A stretch of DNA of 64,000 nucleotides, taken from assembly GCA_964057225.1 (NCBI GenBank), contig OZ059899.1, positions 18,236,501 through 18,300,500 of the forward strand, written 5' to 3'. The position numbers and the translations under genes were made by a program. This DNA comes from Auanema rhodensis (lineage: Eukaryota > Nematoda > Chromadorea > Rhabditida > Rhabditidae). Of this stretch, positions 53,448 through 64,000 are shown piece by piece; position 1 is the first letter of the stretch; each line of letters opens with the position of its first letter. The notes under the pieces were generated by a model. It saw nothing but the letters and a program-made list of their open reading frames with translations. It did no database searches and had not been told where the DNA came from.

Positions 53448-56400
53448 GATGCGGATTTTTAAGTTGCGTCGATCTGTGTTATCAGATTTGCGCTATCTTT
53501 AAAATGCACCGAGATATCAACTGATATAAGTTCACACTTATATCCTCGATTTTCACCCTGAAAAATTGATTTTTTCGTTGAATAACATTGTCCATCGTCT
53601 TTGCCTTGAAAAAAGGAATCTAAAAACATCTAATTTTTGTGAAATTATTTCGAAATTTTTAGGTAAAATTTTTGTCAAAATGTTTTTGGAAGCAATGTTG
53701 AGTGTACATGGAAACTCAACATACACTAATGCATCATTTTTCAAACGATCATGACTAATTTTTGTATTGAGCGTTTCTCAATGTAGTATAGTGCATTCGA
53801 TGCGGATTTTTAAGCTGCGTCGATCTGTGTTATCAGATTTGCGCTAGCTTAAAAATGCACCGAGATATCAACTGAAATAAGTTAACACATATATCCTCGA
53901 TTTTCACCCTGAAGAATTAATTTTTTTGTTGAATAACATTGTCCATCGTCTTCGCCTTGAAAAAAGGAATCTAAAAACATCTACTTTTTGTGAAATTATT
54001 TTGAAATTTTTAGGGAAAATTTTTGTCAAAATGTTTTTGGAAGCAATGTTGAGTGTACATGGAAACTCAACATACACTAATACATCATTTTTTAAACGAT
54101 CATAACTAATTTTTGTATTGAGCGTTTCTCAATGTAGTATAGTGCATTCGATGCGGATTTTTAAGCTGCGTCGATCTATGTTATCAGATTTGCGCTATCT
54201 TAAAAATGCACCGATATATCAACTGATATAAGTTCACACTTATATCCTCGATTTTCACCCTGAAGAATTAATTTTTTTGTTGAATAACATTGTCCATCGT
54301 CTTCACCTTGAAAAAAGGAATCTAAAAACATCTACTTTTTGTGAAATTATTTTGAAATTTTTAGGGAAAATTTTTGTCAAAAAGTTTTTGGAAGCAATGT
54401 TGAGTGTACATGGAAACTCAACATACACTAATGCATCATTTTTCAAACGATCATAACTAATTTTCGTATTAAGCGTTTCTCAATGTAGTATAGTGCATTC
54501 GATGCGGATTTTTAAGCTGCGTCGATCTGTGTTATCAGATTTGCGCTAGCTTAAAAATGCACCGATATATCAACTGATATAAGTTCACACTTATATCCTC
54601 GATTTTCACCCTGAAGAATTAATTTTTTTGTTGAATAACATTGTCCATCGTCTTCGCCTTGAAAAAAGGAATCTAAAAACATCTACTTTTTGTGAAATTA
54701 TTTTGAAATTTTTAGGGAAAATTTTTGTCAAAATGTTTTTGGAAGCAATGTTGAGTGTACATGGAAACTCAACATACACTAATACATCATTTTTTAAACG
54801 ATCATAACTAATTTTTGTATTGAGGGTTTCTCAATGTCGTATAGTGCATTCGATGCGGATTTTTAAGCTGCGTCGATCTGTGTTATCAGATTTGCGCTAT
54901 CTTTAAAATGCACCGAGATATCAACTGATATAAGTTCACACTTATATCCTCGATTTTCACCCTGAAAAATTGATTTTTTCGTTGAATAACATTGTCCATC
55001 GTCTTTGCCTTGAAAAAAGGAATCTAAAAACATCTAATTTTTGTGAAATTATTTCGAAATTTTTAGGTAAAATTTTTGTCAAAATGTTTTTGGAAGCAAT
55101 GTTGAGTGTACATGGAAACTCAACATACACTAATGCATCATTTTTCAAACGATCATGACTTATTTTTGTATTGAGCGTTTCTCAATGTAGTATAGTGCAT
55201 TTGATGCGGATTTTTAAGCTGCGTCGATCTATGTTATCAGATTTGCGCTAGCTTAAAAATGCACCGAGATATCAACTGATATAAGTTCACACTTATATCC
55301 TCGATTTTCAACCTGAAGAATTAATTTCTTCGTTGAATAACAATGTCCATCGTCTTCGCCTTAAAAAAAAAATCTAAAAACATCTACTTTTTGTGAAATT
55401 ATTTTGAAATTTTTAGGGAAAATTTTTGTCAAAAAGTTTTTGGAAGCAATGTTGAGTGTACATGGAAACTCAACATACACTAATGCATCATTTTTCAAAC
55501 GATCATAACTAATTTTTGTATTGAGCGTTTCTCAATGTAGTATAGTGCATTCGATGCGGATTTTTAAGCTGCGTCGATCTATGTTATCAGATTTGCGTTA
55601 TCTTTAAAATGCACCGATATATCAACTGATATAAGTTCACACTTATATCCTCGATTTTCACCCTGAAGAATTAATTTTTTTGTTGAATAACATTGTCCAT
55701 CGTTTTCGCCTTGAAAAACGAAATCTAAAAACATCTACTTTTTGTGAAATTATTTTGAAATTTTTAGGGAAAATTTTTGTCAAAAAGTTTTTGGAAGCAA
55801 TGTTGAGTGTACATGGAAACTCAACATACACTAATGCATCATTTTTCAAACGATCATAACTAATTTTCGTATTAAGCGTTTCTCAATGTAGTATAGTGCA
55901 TTCGATGCGGATTTTTAAGCTGCGTCGATCTGTGTTATCAGATTTGCGCTAGCTTAAAAATGCACCGAGATATCAACTGAAATAAGTTAACACATATATC
56001 CTCGATTTTCACCCTGAAGAATTAATTTTTTTGTTGAATAACATTGTCCATCGTCTTCGCCTTGAAAAAAGGAATCTAAAAACTTCTACTTTTTGTGAAA
56101 TTATTTTGAAATTTTTAGGTAAAATTTTTGTCAAAATGTTTTTGGAAGCAATGTTGAGTGTACATGGAAACTCAACATACACTAATGCATCATTTTTCAA
56201 ACGATCATAACTAATTTTTGTATTGAGCGTTTCTCAATGTAGTATAGTGCATTCGATGCGGATTTTTAAGCTGCGTCGATCTATGTTATCAGATTTGCGC
56301 TATCTTAAAAATGCACCGATATATCAACTGATATAAGTTCACACTTATATCCTCGATTTTCACCCTGAAGAATTAATTTTTTTGTTGAATAACATTGTCC

Positions 56401-58359
56401 ATCGTCTTCACCTTGAAAAAAGGAATCTAAAAACATCTACTTTTTGTGAAATTATTTTGAAATTTTTAGGGAAAATTTTTGTCAAAAAGTTTTTGGAAGC
56501 AATGTTGAGTGTACATGGAAACTCAACATACACTAATGCATCATTTTTCAAACGATCATAACTAATTTTCGTATTAAGCGTTTCTCAATGTAGTATAGTG
56601 CATTCGATGCGGATTTTTAAGCTGCGTCGATCTGTGTTATCAGATTTGCGCTAGCTTAAAAATGCACCGAGATATCAACTGAAATAAGTTAACACATATA
56701 TCCTCGATTTTCACCCTGAAGAATTAATTTTTTTGTTGAATAACATTGTCCATCGTCTTCGCCTTGAAAAAAGGAATCTAAAAACATCTACTTTTTGTGA
56801 AATTATTTTGAAATTTTTAGGTAAAATTTTTGTCAAAATGTTTTTGGAAGCAATGTTGAGTGTACATGGAAACTCAACATACACTAATGCATCATTTTTC
56901 AAACGATCATGACTAATTTTTGTATTGAGCGTTTCTCAATGTAGTATAGTGCATTTGATGCGGATTTTTAAGCTGCGTCGATCTATGTTATCAGATTTGC
57001 GCTAGCTTAAAAATGCACCGAGATATCAACTGATATAAGTTCACACTTATATCCTCGATTTTCACCCTGAAGAATTAATTTTTTTGTTGAATAACATTGT
57101 CCATCGTCTTCGCCTTGAAAAAAGGAATCTAAAAACATCTACTTTTTGTGAAATTATTTTGAAATTTTTAGGTAAAATTTTTGTCAAAATGTTTTTGGAA
57201 GCAATGTTGAGTGTACATGGAAACTCAACATACACTAATGCATCATTTTTCAAACGATCATGACTAATTTTTGTATTGAGCGTTTCTCAATGTAGTATAG
57301 TGCATTTGATGCGGATTTTTAAGCTGCGTCGATCTATGTTATCAGATTTGCGCTAGCTTAAAAATGCACCGAGATATCAACTGATATAAGTTCACACTTA
57401 TATCCTCGATTTTCAACCTGAAGAATTAATTTCTTCGTTGAATAACAATGTCCATCGTCTTCGCCTTAAAAAAAAAATCGAAAAACATCTACTTTTTGTG
57501 AAATTATTTTGAAATTTTTAGGGAAAATTTTTGTCAAAAAGTTTTTGGAAGCAATGTTGAGTGTACATGGAAACTCAACATACACTAATGCATCATTTTT
57601 CAAACGATCATAACTAATTTTTGTATTGAGCGTTTCTCAATGTAGTATAGTGCATTCGATGCGGATTTTTAAGCTGCGTCGATCTATGTTATCAGATTTG
57701 CGCTATCTTTAAAATGCACCGATATATCAACTGATATAAGTTCACACTTATATCCTCGATTTTCACCCTGAAGAATTAATTTTTTTGTTGAATAACATTG
57801 TCCATCGTTTTCGCCTTGAAAAACGAAATCTAAAAACATCTACTTTTTGTAAAATTATTTTGAAATTTTTAGGGAAAATTTTTGTCAAAATGTTTTTGGA
57901 AGCAATGTTGAGTGTACATGGAAACTCAACATACACTAATGCATCATTTTTCAAACGATCATAACTAATTTTTGTATTGAGGGTTTCTCAATGTAGTATA
58001 GTGCATTCGATGCGGATTTTTAAGCTGCGTCGATCTATGTTATCAGATTTGCGCTATCTTTAAAATGCACCGATATATCAACTGATATAAGTTCACACTT
58101 ATATCCTCGATTTTCACCCTGAAGAATTAATTTTTTTGTTGAATAACATTGTCCATCGTCTTCACCTTGAAAAAAGGAATCTAAAAACATCTACTTTTTG
58201 TAAAATTATTTTGAAATTTTTAGGGAAAATTTTTGTCAAAATGTTTTTGGAAGCAATGTTGAGTGTACATGGAAACTCAACATACACTAATGCATCATTT
58301 TTCAAACGATCATAACTAATTTTTGTATTGAGCGTTTCTCAATGTAGTATAGTGCATTC
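53448..58359. repeat. Block 13: two further Z monomers and mixed subtypes
   Basis: Monomer starts: 53448, 53799, 54150, 54501, 54852, 55203, 55553, 55904, 56255, 56606, 56957, 57308, 57658, 58009. Monomers 53448-54500 match 48186-49238 (shift 5262). Z occurs at 53448 and 54852. The GGTAAAATT change of Z is also seen in the monomers from 55904, 56606 and 56957, and GATCATGAC in the latter two. 56957 and 57308 begin with CATTTGATGCGG, as does 55203, a C-to-T change at a CpG. From 57658 AAAAATCGAAAAAC replaces AAAAATCTAAAAAC in Q-like monomers. Confidence 0.8.
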
Positions 58360-60813
58360 GATGCGGATTTTTAAGCTGCGTCGATCTGTGTTATCAGATT
58401 TGCGCTATCTTAAAAATGCACCGAGATATCAACTGAAATAAGTTCACACTTATATCCTCGATTTTCACCCTGAAGAATTAATTTTTTTGTTGAATAACAT
58501 TGTCCATCGTATTCACCTTGAAAAAAGAAATCTAAAAACATCTACTTTTTGTAAAATTATTTTGAAATTTTTAGGGAAAATTTTTGTCAAAATGTTTTTG
58601 GAAGCAATGTTGAGTGTACATGGAAACTCAACATACACTAATGCATCATTTTTCAAACGATCATAACTAATTTTTGTATTGAGTGTTTCTCAATGTAGTA
58701 TAGTGCATTCGATGCGGATTTTTAAGCTGCGTCGATCTGTGTTATCAGATTTGCGCTATCTTAAAAATGCACCGATATATCAACTGATATAAGTTCACAC
58801 TTATATCCTCGATTTTCAACCTGAAGAATTAATTTCTTCGTTGAATAACAATGTCCATCGTCTTCGCCTTAAAAAAAAAATCGAAAAACATCTACTTTTT
58901 GTGAAATTATTTTGAAATTTTTAGGGAAAATTTTTGTCAAAAAGTTTTTGGAAGCAATGTTGAGTGTACATGGAAACTCAACATACACTAATGCATCATT
59001 TTTCAAACGATCATAACTAATTTTTGTATTGAGCGTTTCTCAATGTAGTATAGTGCATTCGTTGCGGATTTTTAAGCTGCGTCGATCTATGTTATCAGAT
59101 TTGCGCTATCTTTAAAATGCACCGATATATCAACTGATATAAGTTCACACTTATATCCTCGATTTTCACCCTGAAGAATTAATTTTTTTGTTGAATAACA
59201 TTGTCCATCGTTTTCGCCTTGAAAAACGAAATCTAAAAACATCTACTTTTTGTAAAATTATTTTGAAATTTTTAGGGAAAATTTTTGTCAAAATGTTTTT
59301 GGAAGCAATGTTGAGTGTACATGGAAACTCAACATACACTAATGCATCATTTTTCAAACGATCATAACTAATTTTTGTATTGAGCGTTTCTCAATGTAGT
59401 ATAGTGCATTCGATGCGGATTTTTAAGCTGCGTCGATCTGTGTTATCAGATTTGCGCTAGCTTAAAAATGCACCGAGATATCAACTGAAATAAGTTAACA
59501 CATATATCCTCGATTTTCAACCTGAAGAATTAATTTCTTCGTTGAATAACAATGTCCATCGTCTTCGCCTTAAAAAAAAAATCGAAAAACATCTACTTTT
59601 TGTGAAATTATTTTGAAATTTTTAGGGAAAATTTTTGTCAAAAAGTTTTTGGAAGCAATGTTGAGTGTACATGGAAACTCAACATACACTAATGCATCAT
59701 TTTTCAAACGATCATAACTAATTTTTGTATTGAGCGTTTCTCAATGTAGTATAGTGCATTCGTTGCGGATTTTTAAGCTGCGTCGATCTATGTTATCAGA
59801 TTTGCGCTATCTTTAAAATGCACCGATATATCAACTGATATAAGTTCACACTTATATCCTCGATTTTCACCCTGAAGAATTAATTTTTTTGTTGAATAAC
59901 ATTGTCCATCGTTTTCGCCTTGAAAAACGAAATCTAAAAACATCTACTTTTTGTAAAATTATTTTGAAATTTTTAGGGAAAATTTTTGTCAAAATGTTTT
60001 TGGAAGCAATGTTGAGTGTACATGGAAACTCAACATACACTAATGCATCATTTTTCAAACGATCATAACTAATTTTTGTATTGAGCGTTTCTCAATGTAG
60101 TATAGTGCATTCGATGCGGATTTTTAAGCTGCGTCGATCTGTGTTATCAGATTTGCGCTAGCTTAAAAATGCACCGAGATATCAACTGAAATAAGTTAAC
60201 ACATATATCCTCGATTTTCAACCTGAAGAATTAATTTCTTCGTTGAATAACAATGTCCATCGTCTTCGCCTTAAAAAAAAAATCGAAAAACATCTACTTT
60301 TTGTGAAATTATTTTGAAATTTTTAGGGAAAATTTTTGTCAAAAAGTTTTTGGAAGCAATGTTGAGTGTACATGGAAACTCAACATACACTAATGCATCA
60401 TTTTTCAAACGATCATAACTAATTTTTGTATTGAGCGTTTCTCAATGTAGTATAGTGCATTCGTTGCGGATTTTTAAGCTGCGTCGATCTATGTTATCAG
60501 ATTTGCGCTATCTTTAAAATGCACCGATATATCAACTGATATAAGTTCACACTTATATCCTCGATTTTCACCCTGAAGAATTAATTTTTTTGTTGAATAA
60601 CATTGTCCATCGTTTTCGCCTTGAAAAACGAAATCTAAAAACATCTACTTTTTGTAAAATTATTTTGAAATTTTTAGGGAAAATTTTTGTCAAAATGTTT
60701 TTGGAAGCAATGTTGAGTGTACATGGAAACTCAACATACACTAATGCATCATTTTTCAAACGATCATAACTAATTTTTGTATTGAGCGTTTCTCAATGTA
60801 GTATAGTGCATTC
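58360..60813. repeat. Block 14: second, independent set of 701-bp dimers
   Basis: Monomer starts: 58360, 58711, 59061, 59412, 59762, 60113, 60463. Dimers 59061-59761 and 59762-60462 look identical, and 60463 begins a third. The first monomer starts CGTTGCGG (instead of CGATGCGG) and carries GAAAAACGAAATC and TTTGTAAAATT. The second is a recombinant with a P-type 5' part (GCTAGCTT, GAAATAAGTTAACAC) and a Q-type 3' part (CAACCTG, TTTCTTCG, AAAAATCGAAAAAC). The subtypes differ from the 39-42 kb dimers, so the 701-bp order arose separately. Confidence 0.85.
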
Positions 60814-63800
60814 GATGCGGATTTTTAAGCTGCGTCGATCTATGTTATCAGATTTGCGCTATCTTTAAAATGCACCGATATATCAACTGATATAAGTTCA
60901 CACTTATATCCTCGATTTTCACCCTGAAGAATTAATTTTTTTGTTGAATAACATTGTCCATCGTCTTCACCTTGAAAAAAGGAATCTAAAAACATCTACT
61001 TTTTGTAAAATTATTTTGAAATTTTTAGGGAAAATTTTTGTCAAAATGTTTTTGGAAGCAATGTTGAGTGTACATGGAAACTCAACATACACTAATGCAT
61101 CATTTTTCAAACGATCATAACTAATTTTTGTATTGAGCGTTTCTCAATGTAGTATAGTGCATTCGATGCGGATTTTTAAGCTGCGTCGATCTGTGTTATC
61201 AGATTTGCGCTATCTTAAAAATGCACCGATATATCAACTGATATAAGTTCACACTTATATCCTCGATTTTCACCCTGAAGAATTAATTTTTTTGTTGAAT
61301 AACATTGTCCATCGTCTTCACCTTGAAAAAAGGAATCTAAAAACATCTACTTTTTGTGAAATTATTTTGAAATTTTTAGGGAAAATTTTTGTCAAAAAGT
61401 TTTTGGAAGCAATGTTGAGTGTACATGGAAACTCAACATACACTAATGCATCATTTTTCAAACGATCATAACTAATTTTTGTATTGAGCGTTTCTCAATG
61501 TAGTATAGTGCATTCGATGCGGATTTTTAAGCTGCGTCGATCTATGTTATCAGATTTGCGCTATCTTTAAAATGCACCGATATATCAACTGATATAAGTT
61601 CACACTTATATCCTCGATTTTCACCCTGAAGAATTAATTTTTTTGTTGAATAACATTGTCCATCGTCTTCACCTTGAAAAAAGGAATCTAAAAACATCTA
61701 CTTTTTGTGAAATTATTTTGAAATTTTTAGGGAAAATTTTTGTCAAAATGTTTTTGGAAGCAATGTTGAGTGTACATGGAAACTCAACATACACTAATGC
61801 ATCATTTTTCAAACGATCATAACTAATTTTTGTATTGAGCGTTTCTCAATGTAGTATAGTGCATTCGATGCGGATTTTTAAGCTGCGTCGATCTATGTTA
61901 TCAGATTTGCGCTATCTTTAAAATGCACCGATATATCAACTGATATAAGTTCACACTTATATCCTCGATTTTCACCCTGAAGAATTAATTTTTTTGTTGA
62001 ATAACATTGTCCATCGTCTTCACCTTGAAAAAAGGAATCTAAAAACATCTACTTTTTGTAAAATTATTTTGAAATTTTTAGGGAAAATTTTTGTCAAAAT
62101 GTTTTTGGAAGCAATGTTGAGTGTACATGGAAACTCAACATACACTAATGCATCATTTTTCAAACGATCATAACTAATTTTTGTATTGAGCGTTTCTCAA
62201 TGTAGTATAGTGCATTCGATGCGGATTTTTAAGCTGCGTCGATCTGTGTTATCAGATTTGCGCTATCTTAAAAATGCACCGATATATCAACTGATATAAG
62301 TTCACACTTATATCCTCGATTTTCACCCTGAAGAATTAATTTTTTTGTTGAATAACATTGTCCATCGTCTTCACCTTGAAAAAAGGAATCTAAAAACATC
62401 TACTTTTTGTGAAATTATTTTGAAATTTTTAGGGAAAATTTTTGTCAAAAAGTTTTTGGAAGCAATGTTGAGTGTACATGGAAACTCAACATACACTAAT
62501 GCATCATTTTTCAAACGATCATAACTAATTTTTGTATTGAGCGTTTCTCAATGTAGTATAGTGCATTCGATGCGGATTTTTAAGCTGCGTCGATCTATGT
62601 TATCAGATTTGCGCTATCTTTAAAATGCACCGATATATCAACTGATATAAGTTCACACTTATATCCTCGATTTTCACCCTGAAGAATTAATTTTTTTGTT
62701 GAATAACATTGTCCATCGTCTTCACCTTGAAAAAAGGAATCTAAAAACATCTACTTTTTGTGAAATTATTTTGAAATTTTTAGGGAAAATTTTTGTCAAA
62801 AAGTTTTTGGAAGCAATGTTGAGTGTACATGGAAACTCAACATACACTAATGCATCATTTTTCAAACGATCATAACTAATTTTCGTATTAAGCGTTTCTC
62901 AATGTAGTATAGTGCATTCGATGCGGATTTTTAAGCTGCGTCGATCTATGTTATCAGATTTGCGCTATCTTAAAAATGCACCGAGATATCAACTGAAATA
63001 AGTTCACACTTATATCCTCGATTTTCACCCTGAAGAATTAATTTTTTTGTTGAATAACATTGTCCATCGTATTCACCTTGAAAAAAGGAATCTAAAAACA
63101 TCTATTTTTGTAAAATTATTTTGAAATTTTTAGGGAAAATTTTTGTCAAAATGTTTTTGGAAGCAATGTTGAGTGTACATGGAAACTCAACATACACTAA
63201 TGCATCATTTTTCAAACGATCATAACTAATTTTTGTATTGAGCGTTTCTCAATGTAGTATAGTGCATTCGATGCGGATTTTTAAGCTGCGTCGATCTGTG
63301 TTATCAGATTTGCGCTATCTTAAAAATGCACCGATATATCAACTGATATAAGTTCACACTTATATCCTCGATTTTCAACCTGAAGAATTAATTTCTTCGT
63401 TGAATAACAATGTCCATCGTCTTCGCCTTAAAAAAAAAATCGAAAAACATCTACTTTTTGTGAAATTATTTTGAAATTTTTAGGGAAAATTTTTGTCAAA
63501 AAGTTTTTGGAAGCAATGTTGAGTGTACATGGAAACTCAACATACACTAATGCATCATTTTTCAAACGATCATAACTAATTTTTGTATTGAGCGTTTCTC
63601 AATGTAGTATAGTGCATTCGTTGCGGATTTTTAAGCTGCGTCGATCTATGTTATCAGATTTGCGCTATCTTTAAAATGCACCGATATATCAACTGATATA
63701 AGTTCACACTTATATCCTCGATTTTCACCCTGAAGAATTAATTTTTTTGTTGAATAACATTGTCCATCGTTTTCGCCTTGAAAAACGAAATCTAAAAACA

Positions 63801-64000
63801 TCTACTTTTTGTAAAATTATTTTGAAATTTTTAGGGAAAATTTTTGTCAAAATGTTTTTGGAAGCAATGTTGAGTGTACATGGAAACTCAACATACACTA
63901 ATGCATCATTTTTCAAACGATCATAACTAATTTTTGTATTGAGCGTTTCTCAATGTAGTATAGTGCATTCGATGCGGATTTTTAAGCTGCGTCGATCTGT
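60814..64000. repeat. Block 15: 1053-bp trimers, then a copy of 58360 onward
   Basis: Monomer starts: 60814, 61165, 61516; 61867, 62218, 62569; 62920, 63270, 63620, 63971. The trimer from 60814 recurs at 61867 (shift 1053), with differences in its third monomer. From 62920 the order repeats that from 58360 at +4559-4560: CATCGTATTCACC (58506/63066), AAAAATCGAAAAAC, CGTTGCGG (59061/63620). The monomer at 62920 has one T fewer (CATCTATTTTTG near 63101). The window ends 30 bases into the monomer at 63971, so the unit continues beyond. Confidence 0.85.

Larger units (their letters stand above)
691..64000. repeat. Main 350-351-bp satellite array, about 180 monomers
   Basis: One monomer is repeated head to tail without inversion or foreign insertion to the end of the window. 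With GATGCGG as position 1, monomer starts were placed from 774 to 63971 (182 starts, mean interval about 349 bp). Common lengths are 351 (CCTTTAAAAACAG or CCTTGAAAAAAGG in the middle), 350 (CCTTAAAAAAAAAATC) and 353 (two extra T in the T run after GAAGAATTAA). A 330-332-bp form lacks dyad H4. Indels sit mostly in homopolymer runs. Monomers differ by a limited set of shared diagnostic substitutions, so they fall into recurring subtypes arranged in higher-order units, listed separately. The antisense frame gives recurring 63-92-residue open frames that I judge to be non-coding. No gene, RNA gene or mobile element is present. Confidence 0.98.

Noticed and set aside
691-64000. CRISPR array
   Set aside because: The whole 350-bp unit is repeated with no short repeat separated by unique spacers, and the unit is far too long.
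691-64000. Transposable element, LTR or insertion sequence
   Set aside because: No terminal repeats, target-site duplications, transposase or reverse-transcriptase frames. The dyads recur once per monomer and are not element ends.

Overview
This window is satellite DNA from end to end, and I see no gene in it. Two unrelated tandem-repeat families meet near position 690. Positions 1-689 hold about 3.9 copies of a 176-bp repeat, cut by the left edge of the window. Positions 691-64000 hold about 180 copies of a second repeat of 350-351 bp, all in the same orientation, and this array runs off the right edge. Taking GATGCGG as monomer position 1, I placed 182 successive monomer starts between 774 and 63971. 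Nearly all intervals are 349-353 bp. Fourteen are 330-332 bp because of one recurrent 19-bp deletion.

The organism is a eukaryote: the window has very long head-to-tail satellite with no coding, rRNA or tRNA sequence. DNA is AT-rich (roughly 30% GC by eye), yet CpG dinucleotides are kept in almost every copy (CGATGCGG, GCGTCGAT, CCTCGATT, CGTCTTCGCC). That argues for a genome with little CpG methylation, and an insect or other arthropod would fit. I do not recognise either satellite, so species and chromosomal location (centromeric, pericentromeric or other heterochromatin) remain open.

The 351-bp monomer is dense in dyad symmetry: a 51-nt hairpin-like element (H1), a 22-nt hairpin (H2), a 28-nt hairpin (H3) and a 17-nt hairpin (H4), plus a run of alternating A and T tracts. 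Many of the variants that separate monomer subtypes fall in dyad arms. One common subtype (P) has an intact H1 and a broken H2; the other (Q) has a broken H1 and an intact H2. The recurrent 19-bp deletion removes H4 exactly.

At larger scale the array is a mosaic of higher-order repeats (HORs) and nested duplications: 2106/1053 bp (1.8-6.7 kb); near-identical 350-bp monomers (7.1-8.8 kb); a 10-monomer HOR of 3468 bp (10.2-18.2 kb); 1055/1406-bp units (18.2-21.7 kb); an 8-monomer unit of 2803 bp (21.3-26.9 kb); a 5195-bp duplication (26.1-36.8 kb); 701-bp P/Q dimers (39.1-41.9 kb and 59.1-60.5 kb); a 7.3-kb segment repeated at a distance of 10149 bp (33.1-40.5 and 43.3-50.6 kb); a 1754-bp 5-monomer unit (49.9-53.4 kb); and a 4559-bp repeat at the right end. 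Several monomers are recombinants whose exchange points can be placed within tens of bases. The window is best read as a record of unequal exchange and gene conversion in a satellite, not as a set of cooperating genes.
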